A program made the position numbers and the translations under genes. The notes beneath the pieces were generated by a model. The model was not told the DNA's origin and searched no databases. It saw only the letters and a program-made list of their open reading frames with translations. 64,000 nt of DNA from Linnemannia schmuckeri (Eukaryota > Mortierellomycota > Mortierellomycetes > Mortierellales > Mortierellaceae). The stretch covers positions 1,270,001 to 1,334,000 of the forward strand of contig JANATG010000011.1 in the NCBI GenBank assembly GCA_029449235.1. Reading direction: 5' to 3'. Positions within the stretch are counted from its first letter, which is position 1. The number at the start of each line of letters is the position of its first letter. This document shows positions 1-10,379 of the stretch, in pieces.

Positions 1-964
1 CTTCTGTTTGACTTAAACACCTTGACGCCAAAAAGATGTATCCAACAGTTCCGTTTCCGACCACGTCATTTACACCTGCTCTGCGATACACCTGCTCTGC
101 GACCTCCTTCTACTTCCTGGCTTTGTCAAAACCGAAAAAGGGGATTGCTCTCCTGCCATAGAGGCTCTGTGCCTTACGCTTTTCCGTCTGTCTAATCCAT
201 GCACGCTCAATCGAATGCAGTTAATCTTCCATCGCGATACTGCCGCTCTTTCGAGGATCATTCGAGCTACAATCTGCTTCTTGTCGACTCGCTGGGCCGA
301 TGTTCTTCATTGGGATGTCAACCGTCTCACCAATGCCAAGTTGGAGGAATATTGTGGAGCTGTCGGCGCCAATGCTGCTCATCGTTCTGTGTTCGGCTTC
401 ATTGATGGGACTGTCCGGAAAATCTGCCGACCATCCTTTGCACAAAGATCCATGTACAACGGCCACAAATGCTTCCATGCTCTGAAGTACTAAGCTGTAG
501 TAGCTCCCGACGGCATCATCATTCACATCAGCAACGCAGTACGAGGGAATGTTCACGACTTAACTATTTTCGACGGGTCACGACTACCCGGTCTTCTACA
601 AGAACATGCCTGGTCCCAGGACGGTAGACGGCGACTTGCTCTTTACGGGGACCCTGCTTATAGACTTGGCGCTCACATCCTTCGGCCTTACCATTCTCAT
701 GTACTGATGCCATCCTGGCAACGAGTTTTCAACAGGAATATGGCCAAGCAACGCGTTGTTGTCGAATGGGCACTGGGCAAAGTCGTTCGGTATTTTGCAG
801 CAATGGATTTTGCTCCAAATCAAAGAGTCCTTGCTACTCCTTTAGCTCATCACTTCAAAGTAGCGGTTCTTTTTACCAATCTCCATACATGTTTCTATGG
901 CTCGCAAACAGGAAAACGTTTTCACTTTGATAGTCCAACAGCAGTAGAGTATTTAAGTATTTAA
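1..964 (+). pseudogene. PIF/Harbinger-type transposase (DDE_Tnp_4 fold), 5'-partial and broken
   Basis: Remnant of a DDE transposase that would excise and insert a Harbinger-type DNA transposon. The N-terminal helical region is read in frame 1 from base 1, where it contains FRFRPRHLHLLCD. After a 16-bp tandem duplication at 71-102 the coding sense moves to frame 2, where an RLSNP stretch lies near 185-200. Catalytic-domain landmarks follow: FGFIDGT (first Asp, about 397-417), GNVHD, GDPAY (second Asp, about 648-662) and VEWALG (Glu, about 760-777). An in-frame TAA at 491-493 interrupts the domain at a point where a sense codon would be expected. The frame is otherwise open to the stop at 962-964. 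All three acidic residues survive, so the damage is recent: one duplication and one nonsense change. The 5' end lies outside the window. The 3' end faces the Myb-like gene across 14 bp. Confidence 0.85.
71..102. repeat. 16-bp tandem duplication that frameshifts the transposase
   Basis: Bases 71-86 and 87-102 are identical copies of TACACCTGCTCTGCGA. Reading through one copy joins the upstream frame (FRFRPRHLHLLCD) directly to the downstream frame (DLLLLPGF). The second copy is therefore the lesion that shifts the frame by one base. Confidence 0.9.
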
Positions 965-978
965 AATAAAATAAAGCT

Positions 979-2049
979 TTAATTAGTTTTTGGGTCTTTC
1001 TTTTGGTGCAGGTCGACAAGTAACTGAGCGAGAAGCTGGTTGGTTGCTGCCTGCTGTCTGTACAATTCCATGACCTCCTTGTGCCGATGTTCTTCCGCTT
1101 CGCGTTGTCGATCATCTCTCTCTTTTTCTCGGTGCTGTAACTGGACCAATTTCTCTCGTTCCCATTCCAGCTGTCGATCCTCCCTATCTCGCTCTCGAGC
1201 AACAACACGTGCCTCCTTCTCTCGTTCCAATACCTCTTTTCTCTCAGCAGTTGTTTTCCGAAACTCCATTTGTTCCTTCTGCAAAGCTAGCTGTTGAGCC
1301 AAAAGATCCGTCTGCCCCTTGACGTGATCCACCGCGTCCTGTTGATGTTTGCTAATGCTTTGCAGTGTGAAGCGTCGTTTGCTGTACTTGGTGGATGTCG
1401 CGACGGATGTAGAACTAGACTCTGAGTCGGAGCCTCCGCCATTGCGTGTCCTAACAGAAAGAGACTCTGCTGAATCAAGAAGAAGTTGACCTAGGCGCCT
1501 GTCTTCTGCTTGAGCCTCCAACTGTCGGGTCCTCTCCTGTCTGGCGTCTGCCACGGCTTCTGCTCCGGCTGTCTTGATGGCATTGAGCTCTTTCATCAGA
1601 CGACGTCGTTCTGTCTCTTGAGGGGCAATGCCGGTCGCGGTCAGCAAGGAAGCCTCATAAGCTTTCTGCTCGTTGAAGAGTCGATCCCAAGCAAGCTTGC
1701 ATGACCGAATCTTGACGTTGGTGAAAAAAGGTGATGTAGGGCGCTCGACTCTGTCTGTTTCGTGAAGATAATCAACAAGCTTGTTCCAGGCGTCTGTTCC
1801 GCTTCCATGAGGGGCCACAAACGGACGATGCAGAGCCAGTCCTCGGAGAAGAATCAACTCTTGAATGGACTCTTTGCGAAAGTCAAAACGAGTAGCAGGC
1901 ACAGCAAGTGGTGGGGTAAGCGATGTGGCAAGCGGTGGCGCGTTAGGTGGAGCATCAGCTGGTGTAGGTGGCCGTGCAACAGCTGAAGAAGTGGGAGGTT
2001 CATCTGCAGGAGTGGGAGGGAGGGAAGAAATAGCCGATGAGGCGTTCAT
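979..2049 (-). CDS. Myb/SANT-like DNA-binding partner protein of the Harbinger element
   Basis: Intact 356-residue reading frame with no introns. Residues 1-50 are Pro/Ala/Thr-rich. Residues about 55-130 form a trihelix/SANT-like block with spaced aromatics (AWNKLVDYLHETD near 87-99, then a Cys/Lys/Trp segment SCKLAWDRL). Residues about 235-345 are a very charged Arg/Glu/Gln coiled coil. Harbinger elements are known to encode a second Myb-like protein that helps the transposase enter the nucleus and bind the transposon ends, and the position, convergent to the transposase, fits that role. The family assignment rests on arrangement and fold-like pattern rather than a clear diagnostic motif. 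An unrelated host SANT-domain gene is possible but less likely given the 14-bp gap. A/T-rich AATAAA-like motifs at 965-975 lie between the two stops. Confidence 0.65.
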   Translation of the reverse strand: MNASSAISSLPPTPADEPPTSSAVARPPTPADAPPNAPPLATSLTPPLAVPATRFDFRKESIQELILLRGLALHRPFVAPHGSGTDAWNKLVDYLHETDRVERPTSPFFTNVKIRSCKLAWDRLFNEQKAYEASLLTATGIAPQETERRRLMKELNAIKTAGAEAVADARQERTRQLEAQAEDRRLGQLLLDSAESLSVRTRNGGGSDSESSSTSVATSTKYSKRRFTLQSISKHQQDAVDHVKGQTDLLAQQLALQKEQMEFRKTTAERKEVLEREKEARVVARERDREDRQLEWEREKLVQLQHREKERDDRQREAEEHRHKEVMELYRQQAATNQLLAQLLVDLHQKKDPKTN

Positions 2050-2105
2050 TGTTTTAGCAAGGTGAAGTGTGTTGTTGTTTTTTAAGAGAAGAGGTGGAAT
2101 CGAGC

Positions 2106-2243
2106 CTTATGAACATTTGAGGCCATCTTCACCGCTTATGAACATTTCTGTGAAAATTTCACTGGAATGTTCATAGTGGCTTAGCTCAACCTCCCTATCT
2201 GAAAATCATGTGATCTGCACTGCCTCACACTGTGAAAATTTCA
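2106..2243. repeat. Cluster of short direct and inverted repeats beside the transposon gene
   Basis: CTTATGAACATTT occurs at 2106-2118 and 2135-2147. The complementary AATGTTCATA lies at 2166-2175, so it can pair with TATGAACATT of the second copy. CTGTGAAAATTTCA, which is nearly palindromic, occurs at 2148-2161 and 2230-2243. The cluster sits just upstream of the Myb-like gene, where the right end of a Harbinger element is expected. A full terminal inverted repeat cannot be shown because the left end is missing. Confidence 0.55.
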
Positions 2244-2382
2244 TAGTCCTCAATTTGTCTAAGTCTCATAGTAAAGACGATGGTGTGTTGAGGCTGATGG
2301 TTAAAAGAAGCATTCAGCTGTTGGCTATTTGGTTTTGTTGTTATGAAATAGCTGTGGCGTCTTCTGTTTAAGGAGACGTCGA

Positions 2383-2910
2383 TTAAGTGTTATGCCGTGT
2401 TGCCAACATGATGCGGTTGTTAGCCGTTACATTTGTGAACAAAGTTCCTTGGAAGCCATGTTTGGGCCGATATGATAGAGAGTCAGGGTTCTTGTGACAG
2501 AAGTTGAACGCAGGAACCAAGCTGTCCACGCACGAAATGGCACGGCAACCCCAATTTTCAATCACAGACAGATATACTTTGCTGCGTGATGTTACATCAA
2601 ACTCATTCTTTCTTGTCGCCATTCATTTCTTGTGACAACTCCTGCCTGTGACCGCCATCACTTTACTGTTCAAAACTCTTTTTGGACCCTGCAGGATTAA
2701 AGTACAGACACAACAGGAACTGGAAAGTAAGGGCAAGCATAGACTTTTGCCACCAATTTTGAACCTTGTGTCTATGTACTTGGCCCTAGCATAGAGTCCC
2801 CGCCTTCTTTTTCCCTTGGCCCTAGCATAGAGTCCCCGCCTTCTTTTTCCGTAACTTGTCTTGCGACACAATAAAAAATCAGAAGCAATAAGAAGAACAT
2901 GCTGTTCCAA
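2383..2910 (-). pseudogene. Unrecognised reading frame interrupted by one stop
   Basis: On the minus strand a frame runs from 2910 to 2383 with a single stop at 2623-2625, giving 95 and 79 residues back to back in the same frame. The content is Cys/Ser-rich (CVDSLVPAFNFCHKN in the second half). I recognise no family. It contains the 36-bp tandem repeat at 2780-2850, which duplicates a KRRRGLYARAK peptide. It may be a decayed gene or transposon fragment, or a chance open frame. The rest of 2244-3323 shows nothing else I can support. Confidence 0.2.
2780..2850. repeat. Two-copy tandem repeat, 36-bp period
   Basis: A 36-bp unit beginning TTGGCCCTAGCATAGAGTCC is repeated back to back (2780-2815 and 2816-2850), with only the last base differing. 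It is a perfect local duplication next to the Harbinger remnant. Confidence 0.85.
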
Positions 2911-3323
2911 CGTGGACAGCAGATCTAAACAGCCTTTTTCTCTTATTGGTATTCAGCAGACCCGGTGCTCGGACACCACGGAGATATTACCCTGATTCCA
3001 GTTTATCTGGTTGGTTCTTGACTAGGCGTACGTAAAGAACTCTTCTTCCCGTACCACAATATGTTAAACCGATGTTTGATAAAGTAGCCGAAGAAACTGT
3101 CTTTTCATTTCTTTTATTTTCTTTATTTTTAGAGGTATATACACGTCAAGGCCATTACACTTGCCCGCTATATATATGAAACGAGGTAAGCAATACTCTT
3201 AAACGTGCTAGGAGATCCCCTTCGGTAACGACAGAAATTAATCCGCCGTACAAAATAACATCAAGGAGCTTGTTTTGGTAAACTAGCCGTTGGATGGTTT
3301 TCTCAGGAAATTGATTGCATTAA

Positions 3324-4560
3324 ATGCCTTCTGTCTATCTCAGACACTCATCGCACATTCATTCTCACAATACTTCGCCCAGTCTCCACTCGTTTCATGA
3401 ACTCCTTCCCACTGCTGCTACGGACGCTCTTGACCTTGCGGGCGAGAAAAAAGAGCATGACCCAAACGACGTAGAGGAAATGGAGGAGATAGGGTTCACT
3501 ATTACCCGTCGAACACCAACTACAGTTACTATGGAAGACGAGGAGAAGGAGGAAAAGGGTTAACGTGGTAGAACTTTTGAAAAGCGAGTTTCAGAGTTTA
3601 GGGTATGTTGCGATTTGGTGTTCGAAACCCTTGGTGAAATACATTAATTGCAAGAGTAAACAAGCGAATGCAAACAAATCACACTCTCAGGTTTTGGTAT
3701 GGGTACTGAAATGGGAGCATGGGTATGTGGAAGGCAAAAAATGCAGCTTTATTATTTATGAGACAAATTTTCATTTTGCACGCGATAAGTTGATCTGTTG
3801 CTGTGAGTTGCTTTTACAGAACGGATCAAGAGCTACGCATGACCTGATGGTATTGGACCCGATACCACGGGATGCTTTCCTGTCCTGAAGTGAGTATTTC
3901 ATTGTAGTGTTTCGTCAGAATGTTTCTTGACTTGATGAGTGGTTGTCATTGCAGACATAGCTGCTGTATCACGGATAAAATCCTGGCTGGTTGTCTCAAC
4001 CTTACAAGGCACTTGTGCTTTGAACTACGTCTTGTCTACCGCGAGGACCACCTTCTTGAACTACTGGCGCTATCTTTTGATCTTTGTATCATAATTGATT
4101 TGCTTCCTCCTAGTGTATCCGTATGAACTGTCAACTCAATTGCACGATGGTGCTGTTTTTCTTGTCGCGACGTTGATTCTTTAACTTTAATAGCAGAGTC
4201 TTATGTGGAAAGCTTTGTTGGAAGGTAAGGAACACCACAAGTGCGTATGTCTCTGCTGCACGTCATTCGGGAGACAGAAAAATGCGAGTTGTCGAGGTGT
4301 ATCTTGTGTGCTATTTACACGACAACGCACAAAATTAGTGGTAGGTGTATTCATCTAGTAAAAAAACCACGTCAGCTTGGATGGTGGACACGCAGGTACT
4401 TGGATGTTGTGGAACCCATGAATGAGATTTGTTATCATGATGGTGACTTTTATGAAAAGGGGACACTGCCTTGGCGCGATTAGCTCACGAGTGTGTCCCT
4501 GGGCGTAAAGGGGCGGCGGGGTTTCTATTTCCTGAATGTTCACTTGACGGGAGTTTTGTC
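3324..4560 (+). pseudogene. Possible decayed multi-exon gene, product unknown
   Basis: Several coding-looking blocks lie in different frames: an acidic segment at 3324-3563, a 107-residue frame at 3565-3888, a peptide with WRYLLIFVS near 4050-4100, and a 4241-4483 frame ending in a YHDGDFYEKGTLPWRD segment. The last continues, in another frame, into HECVPGRKGAAGFLFPECSLD at about 4485-4550. A short stretch at 4196-4226 is flanked by TAG and GTAAGG like an exon. No single splice model joins the blocks without stops, and no domain is recognisable. A degenerate gene or transposon remnant fits best. Confidence 0.2.
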
Positions 4561-7500
4561 AGTGGAGAGATTAGACAAGAAAATTGATTTCACGACCAGA
4601 AGGCGTGCTTTATCGCCACAGCAAAAAAACAAAGGAGCATTTAACAATGCGTGATCAGATCAAGGACCTCCATCGCAAAAAAGGGAAGAAGGCTAAGACA
4701 AAAACAGTCTGCTTGCTTGGCACGACTTGTGTGGCGGAAAATAATATTAGTGTGGTGTGCAGGGACGAAGACAATGACGATAGTAAAGAGAGAGCTTTGA
4801 GTATTTACCGTGGTGCAGGGAAGGCGCAGGTAACAGCGATACAGCGTCGATTGGTGTGCCGACCCTTAATGAAAAGCCTTCAGCCGACAGAGCTTCTCTC
4901 CCGCTCACTTTAAAATGGGTAGACGCATACAATTGGCAAGTGCTACTAGCCAGGCAAAGCCGAGCCCGGTTTTTATCCATTGGAAAAAAAAAGTTTTTGA
5001 GTTCGTACCAATATGGCAACATTTGTCCTGGTGGGGAACCCAAGTTACGACACGCAAGAGAAAAGCAAGCACGGAAAAATAGGAGAGAGACGGACAGCGA
5101 GAGCGAAAATGGCAGACGGGTGGGGCATACAGGGAAAAACAAGGAGAGCGGACATGCCCCGGGTATTCTCCAAACGTTTTTTTTCTCGTTTATGTTGTAC
5201 ACAACAACAATAGCAATAAGGTTTATATTTTGAATTCAGCTTGCGCCACGTATGTTTTCTTTTCTAAGCTAGACTCGACCTCGACTTGACGATGGACTAG
5301 AAAAGAAAGAGATTGGACTGCTTGAAGATGTCACCGAGCAGATTGGCGAGCAGGGTTGGAGGGGAGGGGAGCATCTCTTGACCTCAGCAACGAGAAAAAT
5401 AAAAGATTTCATGTACCGTTGAAAGCAAAAGGCCAGAGTAGTGTTTTGTTTGCTCGTTCCTCCCTCCTTGCGCAGTTCGAGGGAAAGAAAGAAGAAACAA
5501 TGCGACTGATTATTTCGCTTACCCATAGTGGCGAATTTTTCAAAGTGGGTCAACAAAGAGTAAGGTTGACAATAATAAACCACGCTTATCGGAACAGGAC
5601 ACAGCCAAATAAAAAAATAGCGAACGGGAAACAGGAGAATTGATGTTTTTTTCTCTTAAGTGGATGAATGAGAGTGCCGCTGTCATATCTGACCATCCAA
5701 CCGCCAAGAACCAGTAAAAAAATGGATACATATAAAATGAAAGAAATGAAGTGGAGGAACTCTCGGATATCACCCGAATTTATGTTATTTATTGCTATTC
5801 AAGATTTACTTAAGAATATTGGTTAATGAACAATGGCAGATTAAAGCGTGGAGTTGGGGTCAGAAGGCAGAAGAAGAGAAGAATGAAGCGGCCAAAAGGA
5901 AGTTGAGAGAAAAGGGGATGCAAATGATTAAAGAACGATGAAGCTGGCCCGGTGGAGGAGTAGGCAAGACATGAGAAGACCAACCAGGAGTGGGCGATAA
6001 ACCGGCAGGGACTTGTTGCCTTTCCCCTCCTCCTCGTGGACTCTACTTTCCAAAATTGGAACGAAGCTCGCACTCCGGCACAATCAAACCGAGGAAAGAG
6101 GACATATGCATACAAGATGTGGGTAAACAACAAGTCGATTTTTTTATTTGTTTTTATTTTTTTTATTTTTTTCATTCGAAAGGGCCTCATCAATCTGTCT
6201 CCTGCGGGATAACTGGTTAGTTCGTTGGTTGGTTGGGTCGAATAGCAACAATAGGGAAAGGAGGGATCAAGGAAATTCCGAGGGTTTGGTTTATGTCCAG
6301 CTGTCCTCAATTCTTCCTTTCTCTCTCTCTCCCTCCTTTTGCTCCTCGTTTGTATCCAATCGTAAGCAAAAGTAATCAAATCAAAAATAGTTATAAGTGG
6401 GCTTGGAGAATGGCTAAAATGAACCTTTGTGAACAGCAACAGGCAAGCAACGCCAAAAACAAAGAGATGAATGAACGGCGTGTGGGCGGACGAGGCGAGG
6501 GTGAGTGGGACAGTGGGTGGCAGTGGGTGTGTGTGTGTGAGTCTACTTTTGGGTCGTGTATCTTTTCTTCTCTTTTGAATTGAGAATGGCAAGGCAGAGT
6601 GAGCTCATTTTTGAGGCATTTTTTTTTACTTATTTATTTGAAGTAAGCTTGGCCAGCTAGACCAATTGTCGGAGCGAGAGTGGATCGATTGGCTGAGGGG
6701 AGGACAGAGTGGGCCATAAGGAAAGAGGGAGAGTCCAAAAGTGGATGACTGGTGAGCAAGGGGTGACATGGCTTTTTTTGTGGATATTATGAATGAGTAT
6801 GGACATGAAGAGAAAAACAGAGAGAGTGTGTGTTTGTGTGCTCTTAGATGATTTGTTGAGGTTCAGAAGAAGAAAAAAAATGAGAGCATTTGTTGTTTGT
6901 TCCTGTCCTATGTCCTGTCATGTTGTTCAGCAGCAAGAGGCAGCAAACTTTTTTTTTTTTTTGCGAGTGTCAACCCTCGGTAAAATTGGTTTGAAGAGTC
7001 CTGATGCGTTGTTCGAGTCCACCTGGACTTGTTCAAATTTATCCTTCCCTCTTAATCTCTCTGCCCTTGGCGTCTTTTGTCCCTCTGCCTCTTTCTCCTC
7101 TTCCCCTTTTCCTTTCCCTTTTTGTAGCAATTTTCACTTTTGCTCTCAGCACTTTCTTTCACTCTCCCATTCTCCTACTGTCCACTCGCATCCGTTCCCT
7201 TCCCTTCATCCTTTATTGTATTCTTCAGGTCTCTTTTTCTCTTCGGCCCCACTCGCCCTTTTTTCCCTTTTCCGTTCTTCCTCTTCTCTCTCACTTCCGC
7301 TCTTTCTTTCTCTTTGTCTCTCTCTCTCTCTCTCTGTCTTCTCTCACTTTTTTATTCTTCTCTTCCTTCCTCTCTCCTACTTCCTTTCCTTTTCCATTCT
7401 TTATCTTTTTTCTCCTTCTTCACTCTCACCTCGAGTCTATCAGTTGGACTTTTTCTGAAAAAAAAGAGACTCGCGCCTCTTGTCTCATCACTCTCTCATC

Positions 7501-7735
7501 TCTCATCTCTTCACTCGTCACTTTTTTCTCAATTTTCTTTCTTCGTCATTCACTCTCCTTCTCTTTCACTTATTCGACTGCCTGCTATGCAACAAACTTA
7601 GTCACTCGTCTTCTTTGTCAATTCTCTTTTTTTATCTTCTCGTATTGTTTTCTCCTTTTGTTATCAGCAACTGCGCCTTAGTTTCTTTCTTGCTCTTACT
7701 CCTAACAGCCTACAACAACAGCAACAACTACAATA
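4561..7735. other. Gene-poor stretch; pyrimidine-rich leader before the velvet gene
   Basis: No gene can be supported here. Open frames are low-complexity and overlap on both strands. From about 7020 to 7730 the plus strand is strongly C/T-rich with repeated TCTCTC and TTTCC, ending at the velvet start codon. This is most simply a promoter or 5' leader. Oligo-T runs occur near 6140-6175 and 6950. Confidence 0.5.
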
Positions 7736-9811
7736 ATGGTCAAGTCAGCATCGACAGCCTACTGCTTTGTCAGTGGCAAGACTGAGAAATCCCAAGCAGC
7801 CGACTCGTAAGTATATTTGTTTCCCCCTTTTTCCCAACTAATTTTTCTCTTGCTCTAATATTACCTATTTTATTTCTGTTTCCGTCATTTGGATCAGTAA
7901 TCCATCTGTGTCTATCTATCCCTCTTTGGGTGTCGATTTTTGTCCATCGACCCCGGGTAAACAGATGACGCTTCTTTTTTTGGAACGATGGGTGCTAACC
8001 ATAATAGTCTTTCTTCTGTCCATGTCCTGCTTCCTTGCTGCCCTTCTTCCCTGCTGCTGCACATTTCCCTTCTATAGCTCAAAATATGTCCTTACTATCA
8101 GACAGCAGCCCCAGCGTGCAAAAGTTTGCGGCAACAAGGAGCGCGACCGTCGCTCAATCGACCCCCCTCCAATCGTCCAGATCAAGCTCGCCGACGCCTC
8201 TACCGACAAAAACAAGTACGCTTCTTCTTATTGCTCTGAATTGACCATATCCTAAAAAAATTCTGGCATCAAATTCTTAACACATATTATTATTGTTGTA
8301 GGGATTACTTGCAAAGCCCGTATTTGTTCATGTGCTGCAACCTGGTCCATGCTGACGATCCCAATGGTGAGATTGTTGCTCCTGCTCACCGGGCCCTTGC
8401 TGGTACAGTTGTCTCTTCTCTCAACCGCCTCAAGGATGTCGACAACTCGGATGGCGGCTTCTTTGTCTTTGGTGACATCTCTGTCCGAATAGAGGGCCGT
8501 TTCTGCCTCCGGTTCACTCTCTTTGAGCTCATCGAGGGCCAGGTTGTCCATGTGATGACCTCCATTTCCAACCCAATGACCGTCCACTCCAGCAAGACCT
8601 TTCCCGGAATGCTCGAGTCAACCTTCCTCTCAAGGAGCTTCTCCGACCAGGGTGTCCGCATCCGCATCCGCAAGGACCACCACGTCAAGCCCAAGCATTC
8701 CGTCTCGGGCGATGCTGCCGAGGTTGGTGCCACACACATGCACAGCCCCCCTTCGTCCTGCCACGAGGCCGAACACAGCGACCACGATGACCGCCAGCCC
8801 GCAAAGCGGTCACGCCCCTCGCCCGCAACAGTCTTTGCCGACTCGCCCTATGCCCATGCCTCATCTAGACATGTGCCCATCGCCGTCCGTCCCAAGGTTG
8901 AGCCCAGATATGCGTCGTCCGAGCCCATTGACCATACACCACCATCCTCGCCTCGGTTCTCACCTCGTTCTTTCCATACTCAAGACCCATTGCCCTCGCG
9001 TCCTCGCCATCACCCCTACGATTCTGAGGAAGAAGCAAAGTATTATGAGGCCTATGGCCCATCAAGACACCGCCCTCATGGATACTACAGCTCTAACCAG
9101 CCATCATACTATGATGGTCACCCTTACTATCGTTCCTACCCTCAGCAGCATCCCTATGCCCACCCTCAGGCTAGATATCACTCTGGCAGCTCACGAGAGC
9201 CGCCATACTCTCATGAGCACCACTATCGCCACTCTTCTTCCTCATCGGCTGGACCGGCTTACCACTATCCTTCCCACGAGCACAGCCATCCACACGAAGG
9301 ATCTTCGTCTTCCGGCTATACTCCGTCGTACCCAATGGGCACAACTCACCCCTCCGCCTCATCTGTAAATACTTCCCGCTCCGAGGCCCCCGTTCACCAT
9401 TACCGTCACCACCACCATCAACAACAGCTTTCATCCCAATCCACGCACGCTGGTCGTCATGGATTCCCAGCAGCGCTTCTAAATGATGATCAAGAAATGG
9501 AGTACTCTCCTGCCTCAGCAGCAGTAGCAGCAACACGCCGGGACCATGGTGAGGAGGCCTATCACAGCCGGACACCATCAATGTCTTCCCAGCACAGCGA
9601 CGGCAACTTTTCTCCTCCACTTCCCTTCTCACCTGTGGATCCTCACCAGGTGCAAGATGGCCGGTCCCATTCACCCCCTCAGATGAGCCTCCCTTCGTTG
9701 TCTCGTGTTCCTTTTAACGAGAAGATCCAATTGCCCTCGATTCACACCCTCTCATCACAGCTGTCGTCAACATCCGTTCACGGTGATCAGCACAGACGCG
9801 AGTACTACTAA
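7736..9811 (+). CDS. Velvet-family transcription regulator (VosA/VelB type)
   Basis: Fungal nuclear regulator of development and secondary metabolism that binds DNA or partner velvet proteins through an NF-kB-like velvet fold. Splice model: 7736-7806, 8078-8215, 8302-9811, giving 572 residues with frame kept at both junctions. The velvet domain spans residues about 24-194 in order: YVLTIRQQPQRAKVCG, then ERDRRSIDPPPIVQIKL, then LFMCCNL, then FFVFGDISVRIEGRFCLRF, then SKTFPGMLESTFLS, then DQGVRIRIRK. The tail is disordered and rich in His, Ser, Pro and Tyr, with a KRSRPSP nuclear-localisation-like motif near residue 240. A start at 7736 gives the short N-terminus usual for VosA/VelB. An AATAAA lies at 9841. 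Which velvet subfamily it belongs to cannot be fixed by eye. Confidence 0.93.
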
Positions 9812-10379
9812 ACCAGTGCATACTGTTTTTCACAGAATCCAATAAAAATATCAAAATGATCAAATAATCCTCCGAAGAGCATGATGTGTATGTGCGTTTT
9901 CTTTCTTATAACTCTATCTATGCGCATTGGCTGCACCAGTACCTGTTTGCTAGATGTCTTGCCTGTCTGTGTTGTTCTTGTCCGACGTTTCGCTCTGTGA
10001 GTGGATGCGGGCTCCCTCCAAATGTAGGCTTTTTGCTTCTCCAACGAAATGCTTAAGTGACTGCGATGTTTGTTTCATGATGTCCAATGAGATGTTGCCA
10101 CACAGAAAACAGGGCGTCTCGCTTCCTCTGTGGTTCGGGGCACCGTTGCAATTTCGCCTAAGGCAATTTATTTATGACTTTTGTACTTTTTTTCTTTTTC
10201 TTTCATCAACCAACTCCTCACCGCTTCTCCCTTCACTCTCCCTTTCTCACTCTCCACTCTCACCTCCCACCTTCTCATAACTTATTCACCGCAACTCTCT
10301 CTCTCTCTCCGCACAAGCGTGTCAAATAACCTTCTCTCCTCACCCGCAAATAAAACCAATAATACATAAAGAGCAAAAG
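9812..10379 (+). promoter_or_regulatory. Intergenic region with pyrimidine-rich promoter of the DnaJ gene
   Basis: Holds the velvet poly(A) region (AATAAA at 9841-9846) and, from about 10170 to 10320, a C/T-rich tract ending near CAAAAG before the DNAJC3 start codon at 10380. No further gene is visible. Confidence 0.4.

Noticed and set aside
7000..7040. tRNA-like box (GTTCGAGTCC)
   Set aside because: No A box at the right distance and no cloverleaf could be drawn.
6793..7785. Long overlapping plus-strand frames rich in Ser, Phe and Leu
   Set aside because: They arise because the region is pyrimidine-rich and has few stop codons. All three frames are similarly open and none shows domain content. 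It is treated as the velvet leader.
8252..9674. Antisense and +1 frames over the velvet gene
   Set aside because: They are shadows of the His/Ser/Pro-rich coding strand, without independent motifs or splice sites.
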